Shown in pieces: positions 23,388 to 35,092 of a stretch of DNA of 54,786 nt. How positions within the stretch are numbered: the first letter of the stretch is position 1; each line of letters begins with the position of its first letter. Origin of the DNA: Pezizomycotina sp. ARF18 (Eukaryota; Ascomycota); assembly GCA_002224055.1 (NCBI GenBank), contig AZLU01000260.1:1-54786 (forward strand), written 5' to 3'. The position numbers and the translations under genes were made by a program. A model generated the notes under the pieces. That model saw only the letters and a list, made by a program, of their open reading frames with translations, was not told the origin of the DNA and did no database searches.

Positions 23388-24492
23388 CTACACTCTCAGA
23401 TATCCCTGATCATCCGATTCCATGGCTTTACCATTTTGCACATGCTGAAGAATATCCAGCGCAAAATCAGGAAACATCCTAACGCATTCAGGGAATCCTG
23501 GATGAGTCTTTAGCTTATTCAGGCATGTCGCGGACAAAGTGGAAATCAGAGTTCGAAAAGCGTCGACAGATGCGGAATCGGAGGATGAGATGGCATCGTC
23601 AGTCTCCTCTTCGGGTGGATTGGGCGGCGATGGGGTGTTCGAGTAGACGGTTCTGATAATATCTAGAATATAGGTGAGTTGACTGCCAGCCGAGACAGAC
23701 TTGTTGAATTGCACAGCGATTTGAGTTGCCTTGCGAAGTGCAAGGTCCTTCAATTTGAGAGCTTGCAGGCGCTCAGCAAGACGTAAACGTCAGCGTGTAA
23801 AGTAATATCCTGATCCGTCTTTTCCGAGGAGGGTGGTAGTCCCGCCAGTAAGCGAATTGGATAAAACAGTCAAAGGCACCAGGGCGATCAACATCCGTGT
23901 CCCAATGACAGGACTGTGGTTCCGGCCGCTTCTGAAACGCCCCCGGATTTTTCTTGGAAGGCAAACGAGCTTTTGAAATACTCGGAATTGTCAGCCAGGG
24001 CGTTTTTCGGGACATAGCGCACGGCCGCTTCCGCCGAACCCCGATATTTATTTTGACAATCTCGGAATCGAAGAGCCTAAGCGGAATTAACAGCCTTGAT
24101 TCAATCTTATAAGCGAAAGTAGGGTAAAATGGGAGACTGACTTGGGAAATCCCAGCATATTCGACACTTTCTTCTCCTTCTCCGCCTCTAATTGAAGTTC
24201 TAGTATTCCCCGACGCCGCTTCTCCTCTTTGTCCGTAATGCAAGCGTGTGTGTACGACCTACAAAGACTGGAGATATGTATTCCATTGTAAAATCCGTTA
24301 TCTCGGCAGTTATGGCACTTGTTGCACCCTGGAGCTTCGCAGTAGCAATCCTTTTTGCAATGTTTGCAGAACTTCGGGCATCTTGTGAGACAGGAAGCCA
24401 CCACAAATACCTCACGGGTCAGTATGTTTTGGGCATCTGTTTAAATAGTCTTTGCGCTTAAGAACGACATACTTTTCATTTCCTCGGACCAT
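23388..24492 (-). CDS. CB5: Cys-rich module + BTB/POZ protein
   Basis: The start peptide MVRGNEK has a GTATGT donor, and exon 2 opens after CTCACAAG. The Cys module is well preserved: CPKFCKHCKKDCYCEAPGCN, KCHNCRD, then YTHACITDKEEKRRRG, a charged helix ending MLGFPK at the second donor (GTCAGT). Exon 3 starts LFDSEIVKINIG and carries RYVPKNALADNSEYFKSSF in one frame and DRPGAFDCFIQFAYWRDY in another. After the frame break near 23,765 come LALRKATQIAVQF, FPDFAVDILQHVQNGKAM and the tail DDQGYLRV. This is the best template for the exon-2 architecture. Confidence 0.88.
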
Positions 24493-24694
24493 TTTAGCTT
24501 TGCGGTTGATCGCGTTTCGATTCCGGAATGGCGCGAAGGTGTTGTTTTGTTGTGGTCGCAAAACACGTCGGAGAAGAACTTGGCCTCCGCGCCCCCTTCA
24601 AAGTAAAGAAATAAATAAAAGGCTATATATTATATAGGTTCTGAATTCATATTGTAGTGCTCAGCCTTGCCTCAACAGAAGCGTCGTAGACTAT

Positions 24695-25853
24695 TTACTT
24701 ATTTAATGTCGTCATGTATCCTTCAACCCCTGCCCTCATTGCCTTCCCGTCTTGTACATGTCTTAATATATCCACAGCAAAGTCAGGAAACATCCGAATA
24801 CACTCCTCAAATCTAGGTTGGCGTTCAGCTTCGACAGACACGAGGCAGAGAAATTGGATATCAACGCCCGAAAAGGGTCGTTGGATTCCGTTGTGTCGGA
24901 GGCGGTTTCCAGCTCGCGCACTTCGAGTGGAGCAATGGTGTTCAAATATACCACCTCGATGATACCAGGTATGCAGCTGAGGTTCAGTAAAACTTCAGAC
25001 TCGGCAGAAGCTGCCGTAGTCGCTTTGACCTTGTTACTAAATCCGACAGCAACTTCGACGGCTTTCCGTAGAGCAAGTTCCTTGAGCGGAAGCGATTGAA
25101 GACGCTCAGCGAGGACATAGACATAGCATGTAGGCGAGATCGAGATCCGTGTCATCTAAAGAAGCATGGTAATCTTTTCCAGTATGCAAATTGAATGAAC
25201 CTATCGAAAGCGTCGGAACGATCGACATCCGTGCTCAGGGATACTGTCATGGTACTGGCTTTATCGTCGACAACGGGTCCTGATTCTCCTGAAAAGCGAA
25301 AAGATGTTTAAAATAGTCCGCATTGTCGAGCAAGACATTTTTCGGCACATAACGAGTCTCTGGATTAGCAGAATCTCCGATATTTATCTTCAGATTTCAG
25401 AAGCGAACACGCTATACCATGTAGGTACTCACTTTAGCAGTTACCATGGATAACGGGGGGTTGGCCTGAAATCCAAGGGTACAAAACTTACTCTGGGAAC
25501 AGAAGGACCTTGTTGCGAACTTGTTCCATCTCAAGCTCCAATTCTGTAATTTTGCTCTGCTGCTCCAGCCTTTGCTCTTCCACTGTCGCGCAGGTGTGCT
25601 TATAAACCTGCAACCAGGTATCACGCTATTATAGCTACTATAATATGTGCTACCATAATGTGAACTATCTCTGCAGTTGTGGCATACGTTGCAGCCGCGG
25701 TCTCGCACAAGCAATCGAGCTTGCAGTCTTGCAAAAACGCGTGCAGCTGATGCGCTCCCATGATTATTACGAGAGAGTATGACAGTTAGCAGACTACTTC
25801 TTCCTAATTCTCCTGTTGATACTACTAGATTACCTTGGATCACCCCTAACCAT
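24695..25853 (-). CDS. CB6: Cys-rich module + BTB/POZ protein
   Basis: The start peptide MVRGDPR has a GTAATC donor. Exon 2 begins CTRFCK; single-base corrections near 25,735 and 25,705 recover the usual CxDCLCE and NVCHNCRDSSHYGS. A further shift gives YKHTCATVEEQRLEQQ, then a clear amphipathic helix (SKITELELEMEQVRNKVL) ending LFPE. Exon 3 shows NIGDSANPETRYVPKNVLLD in the minus strand near 25,310-25,390, then segments with FIQFAYWK and VLAERLQSLPLKELALRKAV. The C-terminus is RFEECIRMFPDFAVDILRHV with an atypical tail EGYMTTLNK. It carries at least five frame breaks, yet residues at conserved positions are retained. Confidence 0.83.
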
Positions 25854-26235
25854 GTTGAGGGTTGGTGTTATACCGATTGAACGCTTTAGATTGTGGAGGA
25901 GATTCTCCAGTCGCCAGGTCGGGTTGTGTTATTGGATGATTACTTAGGTATTTCAAGTGCGGAGTAAAATAAGCCGGGTAACTTGACTTTGGCAGGGTAA
26001 CTGGCAGCGCTCAGCCTTCCAAGTGTTATTATCGAACACGCGGCCTCAGATTCACCAAGAGACGCATGCGATCACCCGTTTCCTAGCCTCAAGATCATAA
26101 ATCTAGAAACTTGCAAATGAATAAGATAAATAGCTTCTAGTGATATACTGCTTACAAGTTATTAAAATACTGACGGTGTCTTATAGGTAAACCTCCGACA
26201 GCGTGATTTCCGGTTTCAGTCCCGCGATCCGAATC
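25854..26235. other. Array spacer, no gene
   Basis: Intergenic DNA of 382 bp between CB6 and CB7 with no ORF of note. Confidence 0.45.
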
Positions 26236-27387
26236 TCACATCTTCAGGTACCCTTTAGCATCTTTTTTCAAGTGCTGCCCGTCGCTGACATACGCGACAA
26301 GATTCACCGCAAAGTCCGGAAATTCTCGCAGACATTCGCTGAAATCACGAAAATGTTTCATCGATTTTAGGCACGACGCGCAGAGGGCTGCGATAAGAAC
26401 GCGGAAAGGGTCTTTGAAAGCAATCGGGGCTGTCGCACTTGATTCCGCCTGAGCATTACCCCGGAGTCTTCGGTCGCCGTACTATCACACTCACCAGTAC
26501 TGAGATACTGGCTTGAATGAGCCGACGTGTCCGAATAAATTATTCTTATTACCTCCGGAATACTAGAAACCATTGCCAACTCTCTATGATCGTCGCGACT
26601 GAGGCCCATTGCATCGTGGCGGCTGATGCTGACGGCGAGGTCCGTCGCTTTTCGCAAGGCAAGATCCTTGAGACCAGTTGCCTGAAGGCGCTCGGCGAGC
26701 ACGTAGGCTTTCGCATGAGGACGATTATCCCAGTGTGAAGCATCGAGCGTGTTCTGCTTTGTTGGCCTATAATCCAAGCAATAGATATACTGCAGGAATA
26801 TATCGAAAGCCTCTGGGCGGTCTACGTCCGTGTCGAGCTGTAACTCTGCCGAGTTGGTTCCCGACTTCTCTTGGAAGGCGGATAGGCTTTTAAAGTAGGC
26901 AGAATGCTTTGTCAGTACATCCTTGTGCGCGTGGCGTGTTTGCTTGTCCTCTCCAGATCCTACACTAATGTTTATAATATCCGACACGAATAGACCAAAA
27001 GATGAAGATGACAATCTGATTAGCGATGTGATTTTCTTCCATAATATCATATTGATTGTTTTGCTTCGAAAAATTCATTAGTGTTTCCGCCTCTATCGTT
27101 CCATTGTCTGGTTTCTGCGAGTACACCAAGTGGGTGTTGCAATCATGGTTGTAATTCGTGCACCCTCAACGTAGCCGGAGTTGATGATATGCTTCGAAAA
27201 GTTCTGTATCTCTGCATGTATGGCATTGACCGCAACCCTATCCTTCGGGCCGCGGGTCGCAATAGCAATCTATCTTGCAATTTTTGCATAGTCTCGGACA
27301 GCTTAGATAAATATTAGCGAACCCGGTCACGATATTAAGGCAATCGTTGAAGCATATGGCTACACGCTGTGGATCACCTCGGACCAT
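26236..27387 (-). CDS. CB7: Cys-rich module + BTB/POZ protein, unusual first intron
   Basis: The start peptide MVRGDPQ ends at GCGTGT where the other members have GT donors. The following 66 nt still have a branch-like CTAAT and an AAG acceptor, but they are also open and in frame with CPRLCKNCKIDCYCD, so the intron may be a GC-AG intron or retained as coding. A frame break leads to GCGQCHTCRDTELF and NYNHDC. Exon 3 is nearly all open (26,367-27,050, 227 codons): SDIINISVGSGEDKQTR, HAHKDVLTKHSAYFKS, DRPEAFDIFLQYIYCLDY, HAKAYVLAERLQATGLKDLA. After a break near 26,450 come FSECLREFPDFAVNLV and the tail KKDAKGYLKM. This gene has the longest continuous BTB frame of the array. Confidence 0.87.
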
Positions 27388-27935
27388 TTTTATTCTTTGG
27401 AGTCTTTGCCGATCGATAATCCGAGTGTGGCTATGCCTAGAGAGATTTAACTTGAGCTTACCGCATCGGAGACGGATAATTTGGCGCCACCTCAAATCTT
27501 TCCTTTGGGATATGCTTATACATATTGTAGAATCACAGAAGTACACGTCCTCATCTCGGTCCTATTATATATTATGGTTGCATTTGTAACCGAATGCACG
27601 GCTCGAAGCGGCAGACTCTTTAGAATCCCTCACGGCACGAAATAGAATCATACGTGATATTGGATTTCTGGGGTTTCAACATGGAAATCAATCATGCCAT
27701 ACGGCTCTTGAAAGCACGAGACCACCCAGTGTAAACGTTTTCTTTTTCGTTTCGCAACTTTATAGATCAAGACGCCCTACCGAATATTCAGATATCTCAT
27801 TCTGAATTCTCATATAATCTAAACAAATTAATGGTTGGACGGACGCGTAATGAAGTTTAGTTTTAAAAGAACCTGCCCTCCTCCTGCCAGTGTGTCTTTC
27901 ACACTTTGGGGCAAACAGTCTCTCAAATATTCTGC
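27388..27935. other. Array spacer, no gene
   Basis: Intergenic DNA of 548 bp between CB7 and CB8. ORF 27,347-27,589 (plus) is a shadow of the CB7 first exon and intron plus upstream sequence. Nothing else is seen. Confidence 0.4.
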
Positions 27936-29054
27936 CTATTTTTTCAAATACCCCTTTTCGTCCACGCTCATGATCTTTCCATCAGAAACGCGCATCATCA
28001 GATCTAAAGCGATTCAGGGAGATCGCTCACGCAGTTTGTGAAGTTGTCGATTTCCTTCAATGTCGATAAGCAAGACGCAGAAAGAGAGGCCAGTAGCTCG
28101 CGGAAACCATCTATTTTCGGTTTGGTGGTTGTTTCCCTCAAGGACTGGATTTCCCGAAGGATTAGAGGACGGGGTATGCTCATAAACATCTTCGATGACT
28201 TCCGGGATATGTTTCAAGATGCCTTTGGCGGCAGCACTTTGGGGATTATCTATGACGGCCTTGCATATTTTCACACAAGCATCCGTCGCCTTGAGTAGAG
28301 CAAGGCCTTTAAGTCCATCCGCAACCAGCCTTTCCGCCAAGACGTAAACCTGCGAATGAGGACGAAGGTCGAGGGTGTGGTCGCAATCGTCCGATGATGT
28401 CTTCGGCTTGTATTCTTGCCAGTACATGTATTGTATGAACATGTCGAAGGCATTTGGACGGTCAGCATCTTCGAACAATTCCAATTCGCTTCGGAACCGG
28501 TACTGCTGTCTGGAATTTCATGGTTGCCTTCTGGTGCGGATTCATTTGGGTTCCCGGAAACTTTTCATGAAGGAGAAAGCAGTTTTAAAATATTCCGAAT
28601 GTTCGACCAGAGCTTCCTTCGGACGCGGAGCAGCTTTCGTTCATCTTCTTTACCGACGTAAACATTCACAATATCGAGCTAGAAAGCCTATTTACTTATG
28701 TTAGTTCGTTTGATTCAATAGCGGGCTGGTAGTACATTGGAAACTTACGAAGGGAACTGAGATAACCTGGGTAAACATTGCTTCGAACTCGTCTGACACC
28801 AGCCTCCCAGAGCAATCGTGCTTATACGTTTACAACCCCTATGGTAGGTGCTACAATAGGCGCCGTTATAGAATGGAATATCTCGACAAGTGTGGCATAA
28901 TTTGCAATCCTCAGAATCGCATTTGCAATCACTCTTACAGTTTTGGCAGAACCCTTCGCACCTAGACAACCATATTAGCCTGCAAGTAACTTTCGATCAT
29001 GGGAAGTACCGTTTATTCCATATTTAGGTCATACTTGGGATTTCCTCGGACCAT
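27936..29054 (-). CDS. CB8: Cys-rich module + BTB/POZ protein
   Basis: The start peptide MVRGNPK has a GTATGA donor, and the acceptor is TCTAG before GTGCGAAG. Exon 2 (28,745-28,969) is the cleanest Cys module of the array: CEGFCQNCKSDCKCDSEDCK, LCHTCRDIPFYNGAYC, then HRGC. Exon 3 includes NVYVGKEDERKLLRVRRKL-like sequence in a shifted frame, then SEYFKTAFSFMKSF-like residues and, cleanly, DRPNAFDMFIQYMYWQEY and HSQVYVLAERLVADGLKGLA (28,014-28,484). The tail is MSVDEKGYLKK with stop at 27,936. Breaks are near 28,150, 28,030 and 28,490. Confidence 0.84.
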
Positions 29055-29442
29055 AATCACTTCAACGCCTCGCTTGGATAAATGCTGTTGAATAGTGTTT
29101 TGCAAAGTTATTATATTTGTACGGGCTGAAGAATTGGAAAACATGTCTTGTGAAGGGATAAGTTTAAGTTTTAGGGAATTTTCTGAATTTAAGTACGGAA
29201 CATATGTCTTTCTCCTTCTACGCTGGGTTTATGATAAGCTATAGTTGATTTCATTCTATCCTATTCTATGTTCTACCTTTGAAAGCTATTCTTCTAGGCC
29301 CTTCCGGGAGCTTCACTCAGGCGAAGACAGCAGAATCAATCCAAATTACTCATTCACAAGCCACCTGATCGACTTCCGTGTTTCTATGGGATTTTGAGAA
29401 TGATCCAAGCTGCTAGCACCTTCCTTGCACATATCTGCTTCT
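29055..29442. other. Array spacer, no gene
   Basis: Upstream region of CB8 and downstream region of the hydrolase gene. No ORF of note. Confidence 0.45.
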
Positions 29443-30738
29443 TTAGAATCGCTCTATATGATGGTTAGATTTTCGCATGGGTGCCGAGTAAACAATAACA
29501 CATGGCGGATAGATTCTATGTGTTTCATTTAGAGCCCGTTCCCGGAGAAAGTCGAAGACGACATTGTAAGCGCCAGTCACGTTGTAATGTAAGTTGATAC
29601 CGTGCCAGTATTTCGGCTGCACATGAGACACGAACTTCTTCGACTTTGGAAATTGACATTCGCCTTCTCCAAGGTACCGTCGCAATCCCACGCAAAAGAT
29701 GGTATCGGCTTTGCCCGTCAATACCAGCACAGGACCGCTGTATTCCGGCGCGAGGGGACTCGTGGTACCGATAGTCAAAATTTCCGCAATAGTAAACGGC
29801 ATCTTGGTCGCTTCGCTAAGGTCCAAAACCTCCCTTTGAGAAATGAGGGTAGAGCATGAAGTTGAACATCCCTGCAGTTTATCGCTCCAGGTAATGTATC
29901 CATTCGGTCGGTATCCCTCGGATCCACCCTTGCCGAAGCGCTTCGGCTGGTTCAGCTGCGCGAGGCGGAATGCGAAGGCGGCCCATGATGTTGCCAGGTA
30001 GCTGGGGTTTGTAGACCAGCCCGTGAGACTATGGCGTCAAGCGCATCCGGGGTAACCTGTTACAACGCCGTTCGTGATAATTGATCCGTAAGAGTGTCCG
30101 ATTCCGACGAGCTTTTTGGTCGCGGAACGCCGCGTATCTTTCCGTCGCGTAGCATCTTCGATAAGCTATGTTCACGGCGACGGCGGTTGGGTATTGTGGC
30201 TCGTACGGATCAGGTATCGTGGATTGCCGACCGAGATTCGGTCAATCGAGAAGGTATGATAGCCCGCTTTGTTGGCTGGTTTGACGAAGGAGTAGTCCCC
30301 GTTCCCGGCTGGGAAATCCCAATAACTACATTTAGAAAATGAATCTGTCAGAATTCGAAGTTCACTTTCTTATATATAACTAGAGGTTTCAGCGTATCAA
30401 CCCTTTATCAAAACCAATGCCGTGTGTGAGAAAGAGGGTCACGCCAGAATCGTGCCCACCCGTCGGCTTACAGTAGCGCGCGCTGATGTCGTATGTTTTT
30501 GTTGTCGACGTAACTTAAGAACTTTCGCCGTCAAGTTAACGTCCCGGGTTATGTAGATCTCGTTCAAGGCTGCGGCCTCATAATTATCCTTGAGGGCAAC
30601 ATGATTGAAGACGGCGTTTCGGGCATTGACTGGCACCTTGACCATCAAGTCGATGCAATTGCTGCCATGATTCCCCGTGCTGAGAGCTGAGATTGATCCA
30701 GCTACGCCGGCAATTGTAAGTGCTAGTGAAAATCGCAT
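29443..30738 (-). pseudogene. Secreted alpha/beta-hydrolase, frame-broken
   Basis: The N-terminus (30,439-30,738) has a signal peptide (MRFSLALTIAGVAGSISALS) followed by CIDLMVKVPVNARNAVFN, typical of a family of secreted fungal alpha/beta-fold hydrolases. LTHGIGFDKG matches the oxyanion strand-turn. KLVGIGHSYGSIITNGV carries the nucleophile elbow G-H-S-Y-G (Ser nucleophile). GPVLVLTGKADTIFC places the likely acid residue (Asp), and KYWHGINLHYN supplies His candidates for the triad. All triad positions therefore appear present. Between 29,830 and 30,440 at least four one-base frame changes and one probable intron (GTTGAT...CTAG) are needed. It lies between CB8 and CB9 on the same strand. The substrate is unknown. 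Confidence 0.72.
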
Positions 30739-30907
30739 TTTGAATTAGGATTGCAATTTTTTCTCCGTGGATAGATATTGAGAGCGTCCTAGTTTAGAAA
30801 GAGCTTGCTTCAATGGTAGAAAACGAAGTCGAGTCTGTGATGATCTATCGAACTCATACAAAGGTGTAGTACGGACTGGTATATATAGACGAAAGTCCTT
30901 TTTGTTT

Positions 30908-31214
30908 TCATCTAATAGAGCTTAACTCCGGGGCCTGAGCTACAATGATGTCAACGCCTCTCGTGCTGCTCTCTTCATCATTGTTCAAATATTGGCAGTT
31001 AGCCATTTCCTCGATGTTTTTCCAAATTTCAGTAATACGCGCGTCGGAGTCTATATCACCGAGGTTTTCCAGAAGATCTCTGGGATTAATCACGGATAGT
31101 TCGTATATATCGAGAACTTTGTAAGACTTAATCCGGCCCGGCGTGCGGATCCTTTACATATACATCAAAGTGTCCCGCTTCTTATTCTTGCCTTATGTTA
31201 TCGGTGTTAACCAT
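30908..31214 (-). CDS. Small unrecognised protein
   Basis: The minus-strand start at 31,214 gives MVNTDNIRQE; after one base shift the frame continues EAGHFDVYVKDP and, after another, KSYKVLDIYELSVINPRDLL through to the stop at 30,908. The full product would be about 100 residues, acidic and probably helical (ITEIWKNIEEMANCQY). No signal peptide or known domain is seen. The last 61 codons are the clean ORF. It sits between the hydrolase and CB9 and lacks the Cys/BTB modules of the array. Confidence 0.4.
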
Positions 31215-31598
31215 TTTGATCAGTCCAAGCTCAAATTTGACTCTCTTTAGCTACAAGAACAGCCGACAAGCCGAAGGCCTTACAGGGTGGCTCTCCAATA
31301 CACGATACCAAAGATCAGGCATCTGAAAAAGCGAACTATTTCATGTACAATGCTCATGTAATCAAAGACATTCAAGACAAATTCTTCTTTTTTACTCCAT
31401 CAGGACGTTCATTTCGGACTTACAAATTTTCTTGCGGAATCGGAAAACTTCTTTATTCGCTACAAAACAATCTTAAGTGGCCTCGGTGAATCAAAATTTC
31501 TCGTCTAGATTTTAGAGCCTCGAATAAACGGTAAAATTGCGCATCGGGATTTGAGAATGCCATGCCCAAATCCTTATATCCATAGAGTGCTTTCGGGT
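31215..31598. other. Array spacer, no gene
   Basis: Intergenic DNA of 384 bp with no ORF of note. Confidence 0.45.
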
Positions 31599-32759
31599 TT
31601 ACCTCGTCAAATACCCAGATTCATCCAGTAGTAAAACTTTACCCTCGCTTACATTCCCCATCAAGTCTACGGCAAAATCGGGTATATTCGTAATACACTC
31701 CTCAAATCCCTCTATAGTCTTGAGTTGTGCCAGACAGGAAGCTGCCAGAGCCGTAATCAGGCTTCTAAGGCGATCATTTTTCCTGGTGGAAGCCCCAAAG
31801 AACTGTCCTAGCGGTGTTGAAGATTTTGATGGCGGCGGCGTGTGCTCGTACACGTCCTGAATTACATCCGGCAAGGAGGCAAGATACTGATTTCTGTCAA
31901 CCGAGTGCGTCTTTGATTTCACGATCCTGCTGATTTTCGCGCTGATTGCCGAAGCCTTGCGTAAAGCAAGGTCGGCTAGAGCGGAAGCTTGCAAGCGGTC
32001 CGCGAGAAGATACACATGAGCGTGAGGCCTAATATCCATCTGAATACGGGTCCATCCGGGAGTGGTCGCGGCTCATAGTCCTTCAGCACGCGAATTGAAT
32101 AAACATATCGAACGCCTCAGGCCGGTCCACATCCTCTTCAAGCTTCAAAGGTTCCTTCGCATAGCGCGGTATGCCCCCATTGTTGTCCAGAACACTACTC
32201 CTTGAGCTTGAAGGTCCCTGGTGGCTATTGTGGTTACTGATCCCGACCCGGCTCTTTGTCGAACGAGAATCGCCGTTTGAAGTACTCCGAGTTTTCCGCC
32301 AATACGTGTTTCGGGACATATCGCAGCCGGCGGTGTTCCAGCCCACTCCGACGAGTATCTCAACGGTCTCGGAGCTAAACAATCTGCACCAGATATGAAA
32401 TAATAAGCCACGTTGCATCCTCATAGCCTCTTAGCAGAAATATAAGGGTTGAACTTACGTGGGAAACTGGTGAAATAAGGAGACCGAACACGTTTCCAGT
32501 CTTTTGCATGCTGTTGCAATCGTGCCTGAAATTCGTGCATTGCGTGTTTAGATTTTGCCGCCACTCGGAAGAGCCGTTCCTAAGAGCGTTATCCCGACAT
32601 GTATGGCACTGACGGCAGGATAACTCGCAAGTGCAGTCGACCTTGCAACCTTGCAGAAATATTTACACCTATATTTCGCGCACCGTAGTCCGTCGCGTGT
32701 GTGAATGTGACCAGTTGACAGAAACCATATACGCTACTACTTGGATCTCCCCTGACCAT
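31599..32759 (-). CDS. CB9: Cys-rich module + BTB/POZ protein
   Basis: The start peptide reads MVRGDP; the exon-1 donor would come after 19 rather than 20 coding bases, as if one G of a GG pair is missing. Exon 2 begins CKYFCKV and, with one inserted base, continues CKVDCTCELSCRQCHTCRDN and later NFRHDC. Exon 3 has SSETVEILVGVG and a segment matching RYVPKHVLAENSEYFKRRFS in a shifted frame, then LEEDVDRPEAFDMFIQFA. Breaks at about 32,085 and 32,045 precede a clean 146-codon C-terminal part (31,599-32,039) with HAHVYLLADRLQASALADLA and the tail LLDESGYLTR. TATAAAAG and TATATATA lie 15-35 bp upstream of the ATG. Confidence 0.85.
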
Positions 32760-33553
32760 TTTGATAAGTCAGCTATAAAAGCTATATATATGTATGTTAC
32801 GAAGTATGTTAGAAGCGGCCAGAGAAAAGTTAAATCGCCCGGTCGCGCTCGGAGTGTTTAGTCCTCGTTATTACTGCGATGAAAAAAAAAAAATTTTTTT
32901 TTTGAACGAAGGAAAGGTCCGATATCTTCTCGGGCAAAATCTTTTATTCTTAACAAAACGAGGCTGAAGAGGCTGAAAGCAGGGCAATTCTACCTAAATC
33001 CGTCTGCTTCCACGAGACTCGCCTCCATCACCAATCAGACGGAGGACTTTCTTATTTATTTTATTTTATTCTTTTTTTTTTTTTTTTTTTCAACTTTATT
33101 CCTATCCAGACTATTTCCTCACCGTGTCGCCGCAATTCCATCTCTAACTAACGGCTATCGTTATCACCTAGAACACGTTCGACTATCAAAAGCGTATTGG
33201 ATAAAACTCTGGCTTGTACTTATCCACATGGATATGAAACAAATCATCAAAGACCGCGGAATATTTCGAGGTTTTACAACTAAAAAGCCTTAAGCTTAAC
33301 CAAAGTATTGAAAGAATCGCCATTGCGTATATATGAAATTACTTATTACCTACGCTGGAGTCTTACGATCAAGACCCGCCACACCCTTAAGAAAAAAAAA
33401 GTCAGTATCATTGCGGGATTGGTAAAATTATTGTGGAAGAGAACACAGGTGAGGATGACCGCACCAGAACATCCGTTTCACGACATTGATACAGAGTATA
33501 ATCAACCGGGTTTACAACCGTTTCCATCGTCTTGACCTGAAACGCGATCAAAA
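32760..33553. other. No gene; low-complexity tracts
   Basis: Contains an A/T hairpin-like tract near 32,882-32,902 and a 22-base poly-T at 33,069-33,090. The plus ORF at 33,308-33,535 is unsupported. Confidence 0.4.
33069..33090. repeat. 22-base poly-T homopolymer
   Basis: Uninterrupted T run preceded by a TTTTA-type microsatellite (from about 33,050). Confidence 0.9.
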
Positions 33554-33949
33554 TTGTTTATCTATAGGGGTTCCAAACATGAGATAGATATCGAACTCGA
33601 GCAGGACGCGGAGGCTTATGCTTACACAGAACGCCTGTCCGGCTACTGGAAGAGTGCAGCATTTGGCTTCCCCCCCACGTTAGCGCATGTCTGCTTGGTA
33701 CTGGTCACGGTCGCCGTAGTCTCCCTTGTTGTTCGCCGTTACCGCTGGGTTGTTAAGGGCGCTGTTGACGTTCCGATTACTGGATGAGTAACGCCTCCCC
33801 CTCATTGCCAATAGCAGCTGCGCTAGCGGCACCTCCGTTTCTGATAGGTCCATACGAGGTTGCTGCGTCCAGAGGATCGTCTGCCATGGAGCCGATAAAC
33901 AATAGCGGCGAAGGAGAAAAACAAAAAGAAAGACAACGTGAAAGGCCAT
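33554..33949. other. Ambiguous small membrane or secreted protein candidate
   Basis: Two overlapping ORFs compete. Plus 33,554-33,787 (77 codons) ends with a good membrane helix (LAHVCLVLVTVAVVSLVV) followed by basic residues. Minus 33,680-33,949 (89 codons) starts with a good signal-peptide-like sequence (MAFHVVFLFVFLLRRYCLSA). Only one is likely to be real and the sequence alone does not decide it. Confidence 0.25.
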
Positions 33950-35060
33950 ATTAACGACGTACGGAACTAACTTTCTGAAGTGGTTTCTAAGGTACCGTAC
34001 TTCCTGAGGGGTGTTATAAACCAGGCTACAAGGATGTTGCGTTTTTTTCGAGATTCATTGTTGGTTTGGATACTTCACGCTTTTACATAAATATATCTGG
34101 AAGACCTCACTTTCGGATTAATGTGGGAGCCGGTATGTTGTTGTTTCGCTAATTAGGCTTTCAAATGCCCCTTCATATTGGATCTTTACCCTAGAGAACT
34201 TCTAAGCATTATACTGGATGAAGTATAGAAGGTAAATTAGCCATTCTAATCCCAACAATTTGACGATCACAAAGGAAACTCATTGCACACTCGCCAAAAG
34301 AAACATTCTTGATCTCGCTTTTCCCGTTGAAGCAACGACTCGGATTGTATTGACATTCTGAGAGGCCAAGAACTCGATCGCTATGAAGCGATTGATCGGA
34401 ACGCAGAGCTGCCACTGCTCAGCAGCGCTATCAGAGAACTATCGAAATTAGAAAGATTTTGTCCAAAGTAGACACCTCCTTTCTTGTAAAAAATTTGAAT
34501 TCCTTTGACTCCCAATGCATTGAAAATCGCATTCGAGTTAAGAGAACGGGTCTGCGTTTAAACCAACTTCAGTTCTTGGAAAGGAACAGCCGCGGAGCTC
34601 TGCTCCTCCTCCCTGAATATTTCTCCTGGATTATCCCCCTGGATTGTCCCTCCCAGACATGAGTCCTACGTCGTACCTCTGGGTTGTTCCCGCCCGGGTT
34701 ATTGAATGAGGCGCCGCGGGAAACGCCTAGGATGAGAAGAATCATCGGGAGCGTATATAAAGATGCATATTGATTGTCCTTCGGAGTCGAAAGGTAAGGC
34801 TTTGTTTTCGTGCTGGGCAGGCTGGTGCTGGTGCTTTCGTCTCGAATGTTTTTGCTTCTGAACTTTTTGTCGCATATTTCGGATTTCGAGAGGATTAGGA
34901 TATTTTATACACCCGATTACGATTCTTGTATCGGCGCGGAAATTTTGAAAATTGGAAAATACATCCAGTCAATATGATTGAACTAGAAAAGGGCTAGGAC
35001 GCGAGTTATCCCAACCATGACCTAACATGAGAGAGAAATCGCGCGTGTTCTCTTTCTTTC

Positions 35061-35092
<32 letters not shown>

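Noticed and set aside
33680-33949. Signal-peptide-bearing minus ORF as a confident secreted protein
   Set aside because: An equally plausible plus-strand membrane ORF overlaps it, so neither is called as a gene.
35041-35087. CTTT repeat plus poly-T as a possible promoter element
   Set aside because: No gene start on either strand at a sensible distance; simple sequence.
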